Shown: positions 23,090 to 35,326 of the stretch, piece after piece
How the letters are laid out: each line of letters begins with the position of its first letter
Position numbering within the stretch: the stretch's first letter is position 1
NCBI GenBank assembly: GCA_001414345.1
Contig: LLCB01000180.1
Location: 54,535-118,534, forward strand
Length of the DNA: 64,000 nt
DNA from: Hymenoscyphus infarciens
Taxonomy: Eukaryota > Ascomycota > Leotiomycetes > Helotiales > Helotiaceae
Direction: 5' to 3'
Notes under the pieces: generated by a model
The model's database searches: none
Told to the model about the DNA's origin: nothing
What the model saw: the letters and a program-made list of their open reading frames with translations, nothing else
Program-made: the position numbers and the translations under genes

Positions 23090-25666
23090 TCATACGGAGC
23101 TCATCCTTCTCTCTTCTGGGAAAACCTTGGGCTTCAATTCTAATAATCTAGCGCTCCCGGCACTGATACGTCTGGCGTGTCCTGATCGATATTCAACACT
23201 GGTAGCTCTATGCACACCTGGTTCACTCTCATCCATGAGTCCATAACTCTTTCGTTTGGAATCCGTGGTAGAATCCGCACCAGTGATCGAAGATGCAGAG
23301 TCTTCAAACTCATTGAGTAACCCCTCTCTGGATTTGGCTCTTGGTTCGTGGTGTACAACGGTTGGCTGTCTTCCGACAGCCCCCCATTTCGTGTTCTTTG
23401 AGGAAACTGGGCTGGCAAGACTATCGCCATCTTCTTCGTCGCTGGATGGCATGGGATTTCCAGTTGATATTCTTTGAATCCTGTACTGCTCCTCGGGACC
23501 AGGACTTAGACGAGAGAAGTATTCGTCCTCGGCGATACCTAGTTCCTCGGCTGATTCGGAATATTCTCTGTACCGTTTTTGTAGATTACTTGCGCTCTCG
23601 TGGAGATTATGGTGCATCTGCAACTGTGCGGATCCTCGCTTGGAGCCACCCTTGCGGCCGGAGAGCCATGAACCTTCCGAGTCGATTGATGCAAGTGATT
23701 GCGAAAGTACAGCTGCTGGCTCTGGAGATGGCGTCTTTGCTAAACGGTGTCCACTAGTAGGGGTGGCGTCTTGTACACGCATAGCGTCTACAGATTGATA
23801 TCCACTAGTGGGCGTGTCATATCGAACTCGGAGATCATCCGATAATGTTGCCAATGCTGATTGTTTTTCTGGGGAATCTCTTATAGGTGGTACGACATCC
23901 GCTTCCGGCGATTGTACTCTTGAGTCGGGGGGTGATAATGGGAGCTCTGGAAGATCCTCTCGGAACTTTGACATGGTTCGTTTCGGTATATTTGATGCTC
24001 TCGGGGTGTATGCGGCTTGCGAAAATGAAACATTCTGCATTGAGTCCCGGGAGGTGTTGGAGAAAGATGATGGCGCAGGAGCTCGCTTCGTCTTGGATCG
24101 CTTGAAAAATGAAGTCCATGATAATGGTGCCCTCGAACGTCGTCGAAGGCTACTTTCTGAGCTTTGTCGGGAGGTGTCTGGTTTGAGTGGCGCCAGGTTG
24201 ACTTGTGGCACCGATAGTGCTGGAGTCGTGGATGGAGTGACCTGGTCGATATCCATTAACTGTGAGATGCTGGAAGCACCCCGGCGGTGACCTCGCGGCG
24301 ATGAGGGGGACGAAATGCTAGCTTTCGCAACTGTTCCCACCTTGGCAATATCAACTTGGGGTTCGGACGCTTCTGAGCCAGGGGTTAAATTCTCCGTAGT
24401 TAGACTATCAACGCGTTGGAAATTATTCAATGACTCCTGGACGGTTGAATCTCCCCGGAAGGGTTCTGAAAGGCGCTTTGATCGTCCGTTATCTGATTCC
24501 GATGAGGATTTTCTCTTGGTTGACGTTGAGACAACCGCTGAATTTCCAATACCCAAGCCGACCACGTCTCTCCCAAGCACTCCCCTCTCCATATTGGTTG
24601 GTGGTGGGGTTCCATTTCGTGCTGCTGCTGCCTCTTCTGCCTCCTGCTTTGCTTGCTTCTTTGCCAGCTTTCGTTCCATCTTTAGTCTCTCGGCAATCTT
24701 CTTCTTCTCTCTTCTCTTATTATCACGCTCCATGAGCTCTCGCAACTCTCCAGCACTCAGGTCATCTGCAAGTTCGTCAATTCGCTTGTTGGCCTTTAAT
24801 ATCTCCTGGTCAAGCGTTACGCGATCTGAGACCCTCCTCCTTCTTGAGTCGGATCTGTCGGACCCAAATCCGCTAGCCCCTGGAACATAGCGAGGGTTTT
24901 CTGAATATCTGATTGTTGGCCGAGGTGCCAACATGTCGAAGGCGGAGAGTTTGTACGATGTCTGGCGTTCGGATCCCGAGGATAACGACGAGTGCATCGA
25001 TTCCGCCGTGGGCAGCGAGATTTCCGAAGAGGGGTTCTGTAAATTGCGGTTCAATCCATGACGCATCCTCTTGCTCTCTCTCTTCATCAACCTCCCTGAC
25101 GAACGGGGCTCCGCAGCTGGTCGTGTGGGCATGAACGCCACCATGGCCTTGATCTCTTCCTCTCGGTCATGTTCCTCCTTTCGCTTTTTTTGAGACTTCC
25201 TGTATGCCAGCTCCTGAGCACTTCTCTTATGTAAAGTCGGCATCCTTTGCCATTCTGTTGATGTCGGCGGTGGCTGCGTACTCGATCGCTGAGGTTTGGG
25301 GAGGGGAGTCGAGGAAAAGTCCCTTTCACTATTCGCCCTCAATGGCTGCTGGTCCTTGAAATTTGGAGGGAGTTGTGGCACGGGTGGTCGGATTGCATCT
25401 CGAGCCACTCTTATGGAATCTTGCCTTCCCGGAGAGAAGGAGTATGTGCGTTTCTTTAATTTCTTGGACTCTCTTGAAGCCCTCCGCTTCTTGTCCCTTC
25501 TGCTTATTCTCCTTTCAGGCACTGAAGACGTTATTTCGGCTCCTTCATGCCTCACAGGGTCCAGTGGTGTCCCTGCATCATGCATAGTGATCTCCCTCGA
25601 GGGAGGCGCCCCACCATGAGGTTGTTTCCAGCTGCTCCTCCGTCGTCGGAAGGGCCACATTCTCAT
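23090..25666 (-). CDS. large, mostly disordered fungal protein of unknown function
   Basis: A single open frame of 858 codons on the minus strand. The N terminus is strongly basic (MRMWPFRRRR). Low-complexity Ser/Pro/Arg-rich sequence dominates. A charged coiled-coil segment runs through ~residues 283-350 (VTLDQEILKANKRIDELADD..., then Lys/Glu/Ala-rich). Short conserved-looking pieces occur at ~240-262 (LSAFDMLAPRPTIRYSENPR). No enzymatic domain or membrane segment is visible. The length and lack of stops in G+C-normal DNA make it certainly coding. A scaffold or cytoskeleton/nuclear-associated role would be a guess, and I do not assign one. Confidence 0.85.
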   Translation of the reverse strand: MRMWPFRRRRSSWKQPHGGAPPSREITMHDAGTPLDPVRHEGAEITSSVPERRISRRDKKRRASRESKKLKKRTYSFSPGRQDSIRVARDAIRPPVPQLPPNFKDQQPLRANSERDFSSTPLPKPQRSSTQPPPTSTEWQRMPTLHKRSAQELAYRKSQKKRKEEHDREEEIKAMVAFMPTRPAAEPRSSGRLMKRESKRMRHGLNRNLQNPSSEISLPTAESMHSSLSSGSERQTSYKLSAFDMLAPRPTIRYSENPRYVPGASGFGSDRSDSRRRRVSDRVTLDQEILKANKRIDELADDLSAGELRELMERDNKRREKKKIAERLKMERKLAKKQAKQEAEEAAAARNGTPPPTNMERGVLGRDVVGLGIGNSAVVSTSTKRKSSSESDNGRSKRLSEPFRGDSTVQESLNNFQRVDSLTTENLTPGSEASEPQVDIAKVGTVAKASISSPSSPRGHRRGASSISQLMDIDQVTPSTTPALSVPQVNLAPLKPDTSRQSSESSLRRRSRAPLSWTSFFKRSKTKRAPAPSSFSNTSRDSMQNVSFSQAAYTPRASNIPKRTMSKFREDLPELPLSPPDSRVQSPEADVVPPIRDSPEKQSALATLSDDLRVRYDTPTSGYQSVDAMRVQDATPTSGHRLAKTPSPEPAAVLSQSLASIDSEGSWLSGRKGGSKRGSAQLQMHHNLHESASNLQKRYREYSESAEELGIAEDEYFSRLSPGPEEQYRIQRISTGNPMPSSDEEDGDSLASPVSSKNTKWGAVGRQPTVVHHEPRAKSREGLLNEFEDSASSITGADSTTDSKRKSYGLMDESEPGVHRATSVEYRSGHARRISAGSARLLELKPKVFPEERRMSSV

Positions 25667-25986
25667 CTTTTTTCAATCGTGAACTGGATTCAATTCACCG
25701 TTTATGCCACCGCGGGGGGCGATACTTGTCGTCGAAGGGATTGTCGTGCGCACCAAGGAGATTGATTGATCTATCGTGTCGACGCGTTGAGAATCGCCAT
25801 CCGGTCGTTGGTACGACGTCGTCTATGAGGGGTTGGATACTGGTAGAGAGAGAGGAACTCTTCACGAGGTGTTCCTTGTCTCGCGAGGTTGTGAATGGGA
25901 TGAGGAGTTTCGTTTGCGACTCAATTGCATGACTGACAGCCAGTGCTGGTCGTAGGCCGGGACGTGCGTGGGTGTGTTGGATTGTT

Positions 25987-26023
25987 TGTAGTGGTAGTGG
26001 TAGTGGTAGTGGTAGTGGTAGTG
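25987..26023. repeat. (GGTAGT)n microsatellite
   Basis: About six copies of GGTAGT upstream of the large disordered-protein gene. Confidence 0.9.
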
Positions 26024-26229
26024 AAGTAATCGAGCAAATTGGGGAAAAGGAGGGTGAGACTAGAAGATATTTTCGAGTAGGCAAGGGAGTGGAAGATGGT
26101 GGGGTTGTGTTGTGCGCGAGCGATGATGAGACGTCTGGAAGGGGAAGTGTTTTACAGTAGGAAGGAAGTGGAGGGTGAGGACTCAGGAGTGACGATGTGG
26201 TGGGGATTTAGTCTGTGTGGGTGCAGCGA

Positions 26230-26264
26230 TGGAGGAGGAGGCGGTGGTGGTGGTGGTGGTGGTG
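26230..26264. repeat. (GGT)n / GGA trinucleotide repeat
   Basis: A GGAGGA start passing into nine or so GGT units. Confidence 0.9.
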
Positions 26265-26482
26265 GCAGTCGCTGTGCAGAGTCGATGTCTCGGGAGATCT
26301 TGGGCGGAGCCGGAGCGCGATGACTGACACCCGTGCACCCGTGCACCCGTACGAGACGAGTCCGTACCGTAATTTGGCAGGTAGCGTAAACCCTCCGTAT
26401 TCCACTGCTAATGGCGAGATTCGTCTAAAGGGGGAAAATAAGGGGAGACAGGAACAGGTTACGGTTACGGAGGTTACGGAGA

Positions 26483-26511
26483 GCATGGCATGGCATGGCA
26501 TGGCATGGCAT
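26483..26511. repeat. (GCATG)n pentamer microsatellite
   Basis: Five or more copies of ATGGC/GCATG. Confidence 0.9.
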
Positions 26512-26815
26512 AGGCAGTCCAGGATGGCAAATAGCTTCATGCAGCGGTGTTACGCAGAGTTTGTCCTCTCCTTTACTTGCCAACCTCCCCTACCGCTTAG
26601 ACTTCTAATTTCTCAATTTAGTGCACACCTAAAATATCTACCCTGGTCTGCCTCTGCCCAACGAGTCAACATGGATCTCGCCTTTCGCCTTCTAGACTCA
26701 GCGAGGACCCAGCCCAGCCCATCCCAGGAGCAGAGCACCACACGATCTCGACGATCAAGCTGTGCTCGGTGTCAGTACCAAAACTTCAACTGCAAACGCC
26801 CTCGAATTCATTCCG

Positions 26816-26844
26816 GTCTGGTCTGGTCTGGTCTGGTCCGGTCC
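26816..26844. repeat. (GGTCT)n pentamer microsatellite
   Basis: About five copies of GGTCT ending in GGTCC variants. Confidence 0.85.
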
Positions 26845-26876
26845 TTGCAGTTGCGTTGCTTCAATGGTGCCCGTGG

Positions 26877-26905
26877 AGCAGCAAGCAGCAAGCAGCAAGC
26901 AGCAC
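26877..26905. repeat. (AGCAAGC)n tandem repeat
   Basis: About four 7-bp units AGCAAGC directly after the GGTCT array. Confidence 0.85.
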
Positions 26906-29279
26906 GGTGCAGCACAGCTACCGCTACAGCTACAGCTTTCAAGCCTATCAATCCCCCTATTTGGGAGACGAGGACAGAAGACTCCAAAGACTACTCATCA
27001 TGCTACTGCTACTAGAAAAGCGCCACAAGCTTCTCCTCGAATAGGGGGTCATCAAGAACATCTACTGAACACCCATCCGCCGTCTCGTCGTATCACACAC
27101 CACCCCTAGAACATTTCCCCAGGCGTTGAATGGCCAGCACATTCATCTACCGCAGGACCACTACACTAGCAAATGCAACCCCACCAGCAGCTCTGCCTCC
27201 ATCTCGCCACGACAGACTGGAGAAATGCAAAGCTGCACGAGTGCTGTAGAAATGTACCTACAGTAACCCCAATTTCCCGAATTACAGTCCGACACGTCAA
27301 AGGCCGTCTTTTCACAGGCCAGCCAGCGGTAATTAAGGGAGAAACGACCAGGGAAGATCCAAAGAACCTTTTTAACTTTTCCCAAGGTTGACACCCTTCA
27401 CCCCTTCTTTCATCTGATCTTCTTACAGAGTATTGCCGATGTATGAGAACATTTCCTCGGCAGCAAATATGCGACTCCAGCATAATTTCTTCATGATTCG
27501 TGGACCCCATCAACCTCCCTTCCTCGACGAATATATAGTTGTTGTTCACCGACTACCACGCCGAGAAGTTACTCTATTCAGCCCAGCCACCCGGGAAGGG
27601 GCTAGAGCAAAGAGCGGCTCCAGGAAAAAGGCAGAACGGCATGATATCAACCTCCCGTGTGGTGACAGCATGGCATTACATCGTGGCTGCCGCTGAACAA
27701 TTCCTTCAACTACACCGGCGCAACCCAGATTGAAAACGGGAATGCATACTTTTCTCCACCATCGCCAATTCCAATTCGACACACTCTTCTAGAATGTGAT
27801 TCGTTTATTCTTCTAGAAATCAAGTTTTGGTCCACGTTGCCGATCTCCCCAAGTCAGGATTGATGGCCGAAGCGTGACGGCACTGCTGCGCCAAACTCCC
27901 GGGGGCTGGGGATCGATTTCAACGTTTGAAAATAGATTTTCCAACTAGGACTCCCTCGATGACCTCGGGAACAGGGACGGAACCCAGCAGCCAGCTTTTC
28001 CCTCGTCGCCCCAAGGTCCAAGGAGTTGAACCTGTGGGCAATGTTTCAAAATTGCTTCCATAGTTCCAATGTCGATTCCGAATTCGCAACTGGTTCCGGG
28101 GCGGTTTCAAAAAAAACAAAGAACAAAAACAATTCCCCGACCAACCTAGCCCGCTCTATAAAATCAATCACATAAGGGTCGTTATCGACGATAAGCACTT
28201 CCTTTTGACGATGGCTTCCAAGCTGCTGCTGCCTCACATGAATGCATGGGCTCCCGATGCCGTCAGCAACCGGGAGCGAGCCGAGGCGGGACCTGATAGG
28301 CCCCGTCGACCCCCCAATATCAAAAGACGAAAACCACACACACTATTGGCCAGCCACAATTCATGGCAACAAATGGAACCAGTCCAGCTACCGAGCTTCA
28401 GGATGTTGTACTCCAGGAATTGGTTCTTTTCTCTGTTGTGTCACTCTTGTTCATTTTCAACGATGACAGCTTTAAATTGGCAATGGAAATGATATGCGAC
28501 AGCTGACCCGCCTGTTCAGCTTACTAACCTTAGGCTCGGTATCATGCACAGAACACATTGACACCACTGCGTTTACCATATGTAACGGGTTGGAGCTTAG
28601 GCTTGCTTTTGAATCGATCATATGGTACCGGCGATCTACAAGCCTCCTACGCCAATGCCCCGCACTGCAACTAGGAAAACGTGCACATGAACTAGATTCC
28701 TCACACTCCCATTCACCGAGGCGGCACGTCCCAGCCCTAAGGGCGAGACCATTCTAGCCTCAGTACCAAAATCAGCTTGGACAGAATAGGTTGTTTACAT
28801 CCCTTGATAGGGCGGGTACGAATCGGGTGGTGTTCTAACTACCTCCTCGCTTCAGTGCTATTATTGAAGCCAAAGGAGTCAATATTGACGAAGGAGAAGT
28901 TACCCGGTCAGATTTCAGTAACTAACACACACCGGTACTTTTCCTGTGAACACTTGTTTTGCTTTTCTTATTCTCCTGAACTCCGTCGAACAAGCTGGAT
29001 CGATATCTTTGCCGAGTGGCCAAAATATCAATAGCCCCTTTCTACGCACTTTTCTTTGTCGCAAATTATCTATTTTCTCTTTCTCCGTTTGATTGCCATG
29101 TCATTCTTCAACTTCCGCCTGAAATAGACATAGGGAAATCAAACCAATCGTCTAAGAAAATGTCGTTTCCTGTGAATACTGCTTTTGTAGTCAGTTCACG
29201 TGACATGGAAAGGGCTGCTGTTCTCAGAAGGCTCTACGTAGCTACCTCTACGGAGCGTAGAATCTCAAAATTACTATAA

Positions 29280-31625
29280 TATTATGTCTATTAGTAGTAA
29301 TAACTTAGCTAAAAGCTTACTTCTTTTATTCTAATAAAAAGTATATTTTAACTAATTTATATCTAAATCGAATTTACTAAAAGAGTATAAGTTTAAAAAA
29401 GTTTAGAATAAAGTTAGAAGTAAATTTAGAGTAGAGTTAGAAGTAACTATTAAGAGGTAACGTTATAGATAATAGTATTATCTGAGCTAAAAGTTTACTT
29501 TAAGAGTATATTAATTTATATCTAATTTAAATTTAAAAGTAAAACTTCTAGGTTTAGCTAGAAGTAAAAGAAAGTAAGACTCTAACTAGAGTTAGTAGAG
29601 TTTTAACTAGTTAAAAGAGTTATTATTAAATATTAAAAATACTATTTAAAGTTTAAAATAATAAAAAAGAGTAGTTTTAGCTAGTTAAATAAACTTAATA
29701 TTAAAGTTATTATATTATCTTATTTCTCTCTTTTATAATTTAAGTCTATATTAGAATACTTAACGTTTTATTTATAATTATCTTCTAATTCTAATTCTAC
29801 TTTATCTAATTCTATTTTAGAAGTAGTAGAAGCTTTATTATTAGATTATAAGGAGTTTAGTTCTAGACTAGATAGAGAGATATTTTCTTAAACTAAAGTA
29901 CTAATATTATATAACTTAGTATTTTAGTATATCTTCTTATTTATAACTAATAGATTAGATACTATTCTAATAAAGTTATTTTTTTAATCTCTCTTCTTTA
30001 TAATAGCTACGTTTTAAAGCTAAGATATAATCTTTTTCTATATATAAAAGAACTTATTTAATTCTTATACTTCTTTAAATATAAATATATTTAAAAAGTA
30101 ACTTTTAAAATTAGTAAAGGTTTCTTTAATATATTCTTTATCTTTACTTATTTATAAGAATCTAAAAACGTTTTAAGTATTCTCCTTTTTATAACTAGTT
30201 AAAAAGTAGATATTTAAAAGAGTAACTATATCTTTTTAATTTATAAAAGTAAAGTCTAATTCTAACTTATATCTAGTCTCTAAGTAGTTCTTAGCTAGTT
30301 TAGTTATTATATTTTAAAAAAGAGCTTTATAAATTAGAAGAGAATTATAGTCGTTAGTATTTATATAGAGTCTATCTTATACTAATATCTTCTATTATTA
30401 ATATATAAGTAAAATACTATTATCTAATAGTTTAATCTTTTTAGTTATTTTACTTTTTTATTAAGAAGTATTTAAAAAGGCTTTAATACTATATTAAATA
30501 AAAATAGATTATTAAAAGGTATTAGAAGTAATAATATCTTTTTACTAAAAAGAGTATAAATTTAAGCTTAAAAGTAGAAGAAAGTTTAATTAAGAAAGGT
30601 TTAAAAGTAAAGTAAGTTATTAACTTTATTAAATTTAAATATTACTTATTTATTTCTCTAGTTTAGTTAACTAATTCTTTATTTCTTAATTTTCTACTTC
30701 TAAAGTTTTTATAACTAACTATATCTAGTCTATATTTAAGAAGTTCTACTAGTCTCTTTAACCTTTATTATTTCTTTAAAATCTTTTATTCTTTAATATA
30801 TAAATACTATTTAGATAGCTTTTAGAAGAGTATCTTTTAGTAAAAGAGGTAATAGTAGTTCTAGAAAGAGTTTATTACTTAATACCTAGTAGTAGAGCTA
30901 GTTTAAAGAGACTTAAAGTCTTTTAAAGATTCGATATTTTAATAATATTAGTAGAAAAGAAGAGAGAGAGATAAGATTAGATTTAGAAGTCTTTATAATA
31001 ACTATAATATATTAACTTATTTACTAAACTAAGGGTTATTAGAAGCTTTTAAGATACTTAGTATATTCTACTTTCTTAATATATAATATATAATTTTTAC
31101 TAGCTATTTATAACTAATACTAAACTCTAATATTACTAGTTATCTAAGAGGTCTCTAATCTCTTAGCTATTTAAAGATATTATTATTCTAGTCTAAATCT
31201 AAGCTAAATTATATTTAAAATAAAAAGTAATAAAAAGCTTAAAAGAGATATTATTTATACTATTACTAGTAAAGAAGAGTTTAGCCTTTTTATATAATAG
31301 TATAAAATATATACTACTATAGAAGAGATATATAAGAGTATGTTTAGTAGAATAATATATATAGATACTAGGCTCTAATATAGAAGAAAAGGCTAAACTA
31401 GGCCTTTTCTAACTCTAGAAGAGTAGACTACTATATATAAGAGATTCGAATAATATAAAAGAGTCTAAAACCGACTAATATTATATATTAGCTAATATAA
31501 AAGCCTGAAATCTACAAAGTATATATTCTTTCTAAAACAGATAATATAAAATAATAACTACTAAAACCTTATATATAGTAGATACTCTTAGCTATCTAGA
31601 ATAGCCTAGATAATAGACTATTATA
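29280..31625 (-). mobile_element. truncated RIP-degraded LTR retroelement (element 1)
   Basis: An AT-rich block whose interior matches element 2 (31689-34303) over most of its length, after allowing for C-to-T and G-to-A changes. Its right end is a 333-bp LTR-like unit (31293-31625, TATAATAG...CTATTATA). The sequence just inside that LTR matches the corresponding place in elements 2 and 3. The left end stops at a sharp boundary with normal DNA, with no LTR or target duplication, so the element appears truncated there. Every frame is closed. Confidence 0.7.
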
Positions 31626-31688
31626 CTTATATACTAGTACGTCTAAACTATCTCTCTCTTATAACTCTACTAAGACCTAGCTTAGTAT

Positions 31689-34303
31689 TATAATAATACG
31701 AAATATATACTACTATTAAAGAGATATATAAGAGTGTGTTTAGTAGAATAACGTATATAAATACTAGGTACTAATATAGAAGAAAAGACTAAATTAGGCC
31801 TTTTCTAACTATAGAAGAGTAGTCAGCTATATATAAGAGGTTTAGACGATATAAAAGAGAGTCTGATAATATAAAAAGGTCTAAAAGCGGTTCGAAAGCT
31901 AAACCTGAAACCTAAAATAATAACTACTAAAACCTTATATATACGGTATATGTTATATAATCTCGGCTATATAGGATAGTAGGCTATTATATCCTCTCTC
32001 TTAAAAAAGACTCGTCCTCGAGTCTATGTATCTTGTCGTTGCCGAGGTCGTAAGTGTTGTTTTAGTCGAAGGTCGTTAAGCGAGAAGTCGGTTTAGGCCC
32101 GAATCGTAACCGACACAAGTTTGTAAATGGATGCTTGCAGTCATTTCAGTATCAAAAGTAAACATCCGCATTCGCCTTACGCTAAAAGAGTGTAGGTCCG
32201 GGCTGTCTTACAGGTCGGAGAGAGTTCAGAGGAGAGTCGGATAGTGTTCGGTCGTGGATATCAATAGTGATAACTCAGCTAAGAGTTTACTTCGAAGGCG
32301 TACCGATTCGTATCCGATTCGAAAAATTTAAATGAAACTTCTGGCCCTGCTAAAGTAAAAAGAAAGTAAGAAAGTAAGACTCTAAAAGAAGGGAGTCGGT
32401 GGGGTTTCGGCTGGTTAAAAGAGTTGTTGCCGAAGTTGTTATATTGCCTCGTTCTCTCTACGATTCGGGTATGAACCGGGGTACTCTACCAGGACTTGTT
32501 TTCATCTTCTGATTCCACTTCCTTTGTACTAGAAGTGGAACCAACGGTCGAAGATCCGCTCTCGGATCGTAGGGAGTTCGGATCTGAACTAGACGAGGAT
32601 AGAGAGGTATTCTTTTAAACCGAAGTACTAAGTAACATAGCGTTTTAGCGTTTCACCTTATCTAGAGCTAAAAGATTAGACACTATTTTAATAAAGTTAT
32701 AATTCTAATATCTCTTATTCGTAGTAGCTAAGTTTTAGAGCTATAGTATAATCTTATTCTATATATAAAAGAACCTTTTTAATTCTAGTATTTCTCTAAG
32801 TATAGCTATACTTAAAAAACAACTCTTAAAGTTAGCAAAAGTTTCTTTAGCGTTATCCTATTCTATTTATAAAGCTCTAAAAGTATTATAAGTATTCTCT
32901 ATCTTATAACTAGTTAAAAAGTATATATCTAAAAGAGTAATTATATCTTCTTAATCTTTAAAAGTAATTCTAATCTATCTCTAGGCTCTAGGTAGTTCTT
33001 AGTAAGTCTAGTCGTTATATCTTAAATAAGAGCTTTTCGAGTTAAAGAAGTAAGATAATAGTCGGCATTTATAAGAAATCTATCGCGTACTAATATCTTC
33101 TATTATCGGTATATAAGTGAAATACTATTATCTAAAGATTCGATTTTTTCAGTTATCTTACTTTTACGTCGAAGAGTATTCGTACTAGTTTTAGGTCCGA
33201 GTTAGAAGGTCTATTAGAAGATATTAGAGGCACTAGCGTCTCTTAGCTAAAAGAGGTATAAATTCGAGCTTAGAAGTAGAGAAGAGTTCGAATAAGTATT
33301 AGATACTAGTTAGAGAGAGTTTAAAGACTAGGAAAGTCGAATTTAAACTTCGCTTATTATCTTTTCTATCTTAGCTATTTAATTCTTTATCTATTATTCT
33401 TCTATCTCTATTTTAGCTATTTAATCTTCTATTCTTCGTTCTTCTACTTCTAAAGCTTATATAACCGTCTATATCTTATCTATATTTAAGAAGTCCTATT
33501 AGTCTCTTCGACCTTTTATATTTTAGAATCTTTTAGGTCTTAGTATATAGATATAGTTTAGAGAGAGTTTAAATAGTTATCTTTTAGAAAGAGAGATATC
33601 TCTAGAAGAGAGTTATTTAACGTTATTAAGTAGAACTAGGTTCGATATTTTAATAATATTAGTAGAGAGAGAGAAAAGAAGTAGATTTAGACGTCTTTAT
33701 AATAACGAAGTATTTGTTTTTATTAACTATTCTAAACCTTATATAGTAATCTTTATATAGAGAGGGTTATTAGAAACCTTAGAGATAATTAGTATATTCT
33801 ATTCTCTTTAACATAGTAAGAATATAATTTTACTAGCTATCTAATAGCTACTAAACTATAATATTACTAGCTATTTATAAGATCTCTAGAATCGAGGCTC
33901 TTTAAGAAGTCGTCGTAACTAATCTAAATCTAGTCTAATACGAAAAGAGATATATAACTAACGTACTCGAGTAAGATATTATAATAGACTATCTCTAGTA
34001 AAGTCGAATTTAGTCTTTTATCTAATAATACGAAATATATACTACTATTAAAGAAGTATATCGAAGTGTATTTAGTAGAATAATATATATAAATATAAGA
34101 TACTAATATAGAAGAAAAGACTAAATTAGGCTTTTTCTAACTATAGAAGAGTAGATAGCTATATATAAAAAGGTCTAAAAGCTATTTAAAAGCTAAACCT
34201 AAAACCTTTCGAAATTAGATAATATAAAATAATAACTACTAAAACCTTATATATATAGTATATACTATATAATCTCAGCTATATAGAATAGTAGACTATT
34301 ATA
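31689..34303 (-). mobile_element. short LTR retroelement with matching target duplications (element 2)
   Basis: The element is 2,615 bp, bounded by LTRs at 31689-31991 (303 bp) and 34021-34303 (283 bp). A 5-bp target duplication AGTAT lies at 31684-31688 and 34304-34308. A polypurine tract (complement TCCTCTCTCTTAAAA) lies directly inside the left LTR, so the element reads on the minus strand. The interior is only ~2 kb, too short for a full gag-pol. A minus-strand stretch near 32700-32900 reads KETFANFKS-like and is homologous to a gag-like stretch in element 3. Bases ~31995-32640 have escaped the RIP seen in the rest. Confidence 0.85.
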
Positions 34304-34507
34304 AGTATATCTACGTAATAAAACATAATAAGAACTATTAAATTTTATTTACTTTTATACTCTTAAATATATAGAGAACTATAGCAAAGAGTTAGCTTAT
34401 ATAAAAACATAAAATATAAAATAGATCTATTTTACTTAAGTGAATTTTTCTTCTTCTTATTTTTAAAGTATAAAAGAATACTATATAAAGTAACTAAGAT
34501 AGATTAG

Positions 34508-34891
34508 TATAATAGACTACTATCTTAGCTATTCTAGATAGCTAGAGATACTCGCTATATATAAGATTTAGCTATAGTATATTTAGCTTTCAGCTATATT
34601 ATTTTATATTATCTAATTTAGAAAGATTATATACGTCTATATATCTATCTAGACTTTCAGACGTACTTCGTAGAGTTTAGGCTTTTATAATAGCCGACGT
34701 TATATTATTTAGTTTTAGATCTCTCTTTTATTATCTAAACCTCTTATATATAGCTGTCTACTCTTCTAGAGTTAGAAAAGGCCTAGTTTAGCCTTTTCTT
34801 CTATATTAGAGCCTAGTATCTACGTATATTATTCTGCTGAACGTACTCTTATATATCTCTTCTATAGTAGTATATATTTCATACTATTATA
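34508..34891 (+). mobile_element. solo LTR, 384 bp
   Basis: Begins TATAATAG and ends CTATTATA, like the other LTRs here. The target duplication is ATTAG at 34503-34507 and 34892-34896. Its 3' half matches the last ~200 bp of the 496-bp LTRs of the 43-50 kb element. No interior is present, as expected after recombination between LTRs. Confidence 0.85.
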
Positions 34892-35326
34892 ATTAGAGAC
34901 TTAGAATTTAATATCTATTTAATTTAAGTTTAATTATTAAAAAAGCTATTATTTAATAAAAGTCTAAGTAGAGCTCGAGACTTAACTAGTCTCTAGTTAT
35001 AGACTAATACTATACTATTACGTTTTAGTTTTAAGTTACTTTCTAATACTAGTTACTATTTCTTTACTTAAGTAGTTTTTCTTTAGATATAGAATCTTTT
35101 TAAAAAGATTATTAAGTAAAGAAGTAGCTAACTCTATATCTAGTCTTAAAAACCTAGTCTTTTTTCTTTCTTTTTTAACTTAGAATTAGATAAATTAGAG
35201 AACTTTATATAGATTACTAAGAATATAAAACTTATAATCTCTACTAATAATTCGCTTATAATCTTATAATACTTCTATATTTTCTAAAATTAAGTTCTAA
35301 GAAGAGCTTATTATTTAGAAGCTTAT

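Larger units (their letters stand above)
25667..29279. other. gene-free region rich in simple repeats
   Basis: This holds the presumed promoter and 5' leader of the disordered-protein gene and then about 3 kb without a supportable gene. Frames such as 26215-27015 (plus) are artefacts of the tandem repeats listed separately. Composition is normal until 29279, where AT-rich repeat DNA begins abruptly. Confidence 0.55.

Noticed and set aside
23808..24890. Several 100-190-codon plus-strand ORFs inside the 858-codon gene
   Set aside because: Antisense shadows of a long Ser/Arg-rich minus-strand frame.
26215..27015. 266-codon plus-strand ORF
   Set aside because: It runs through three tandem repeat arrays (GGT, GCATG, GGTCT, AGCAAGC) and has no domain-like sequence; open only because of repeat composition.
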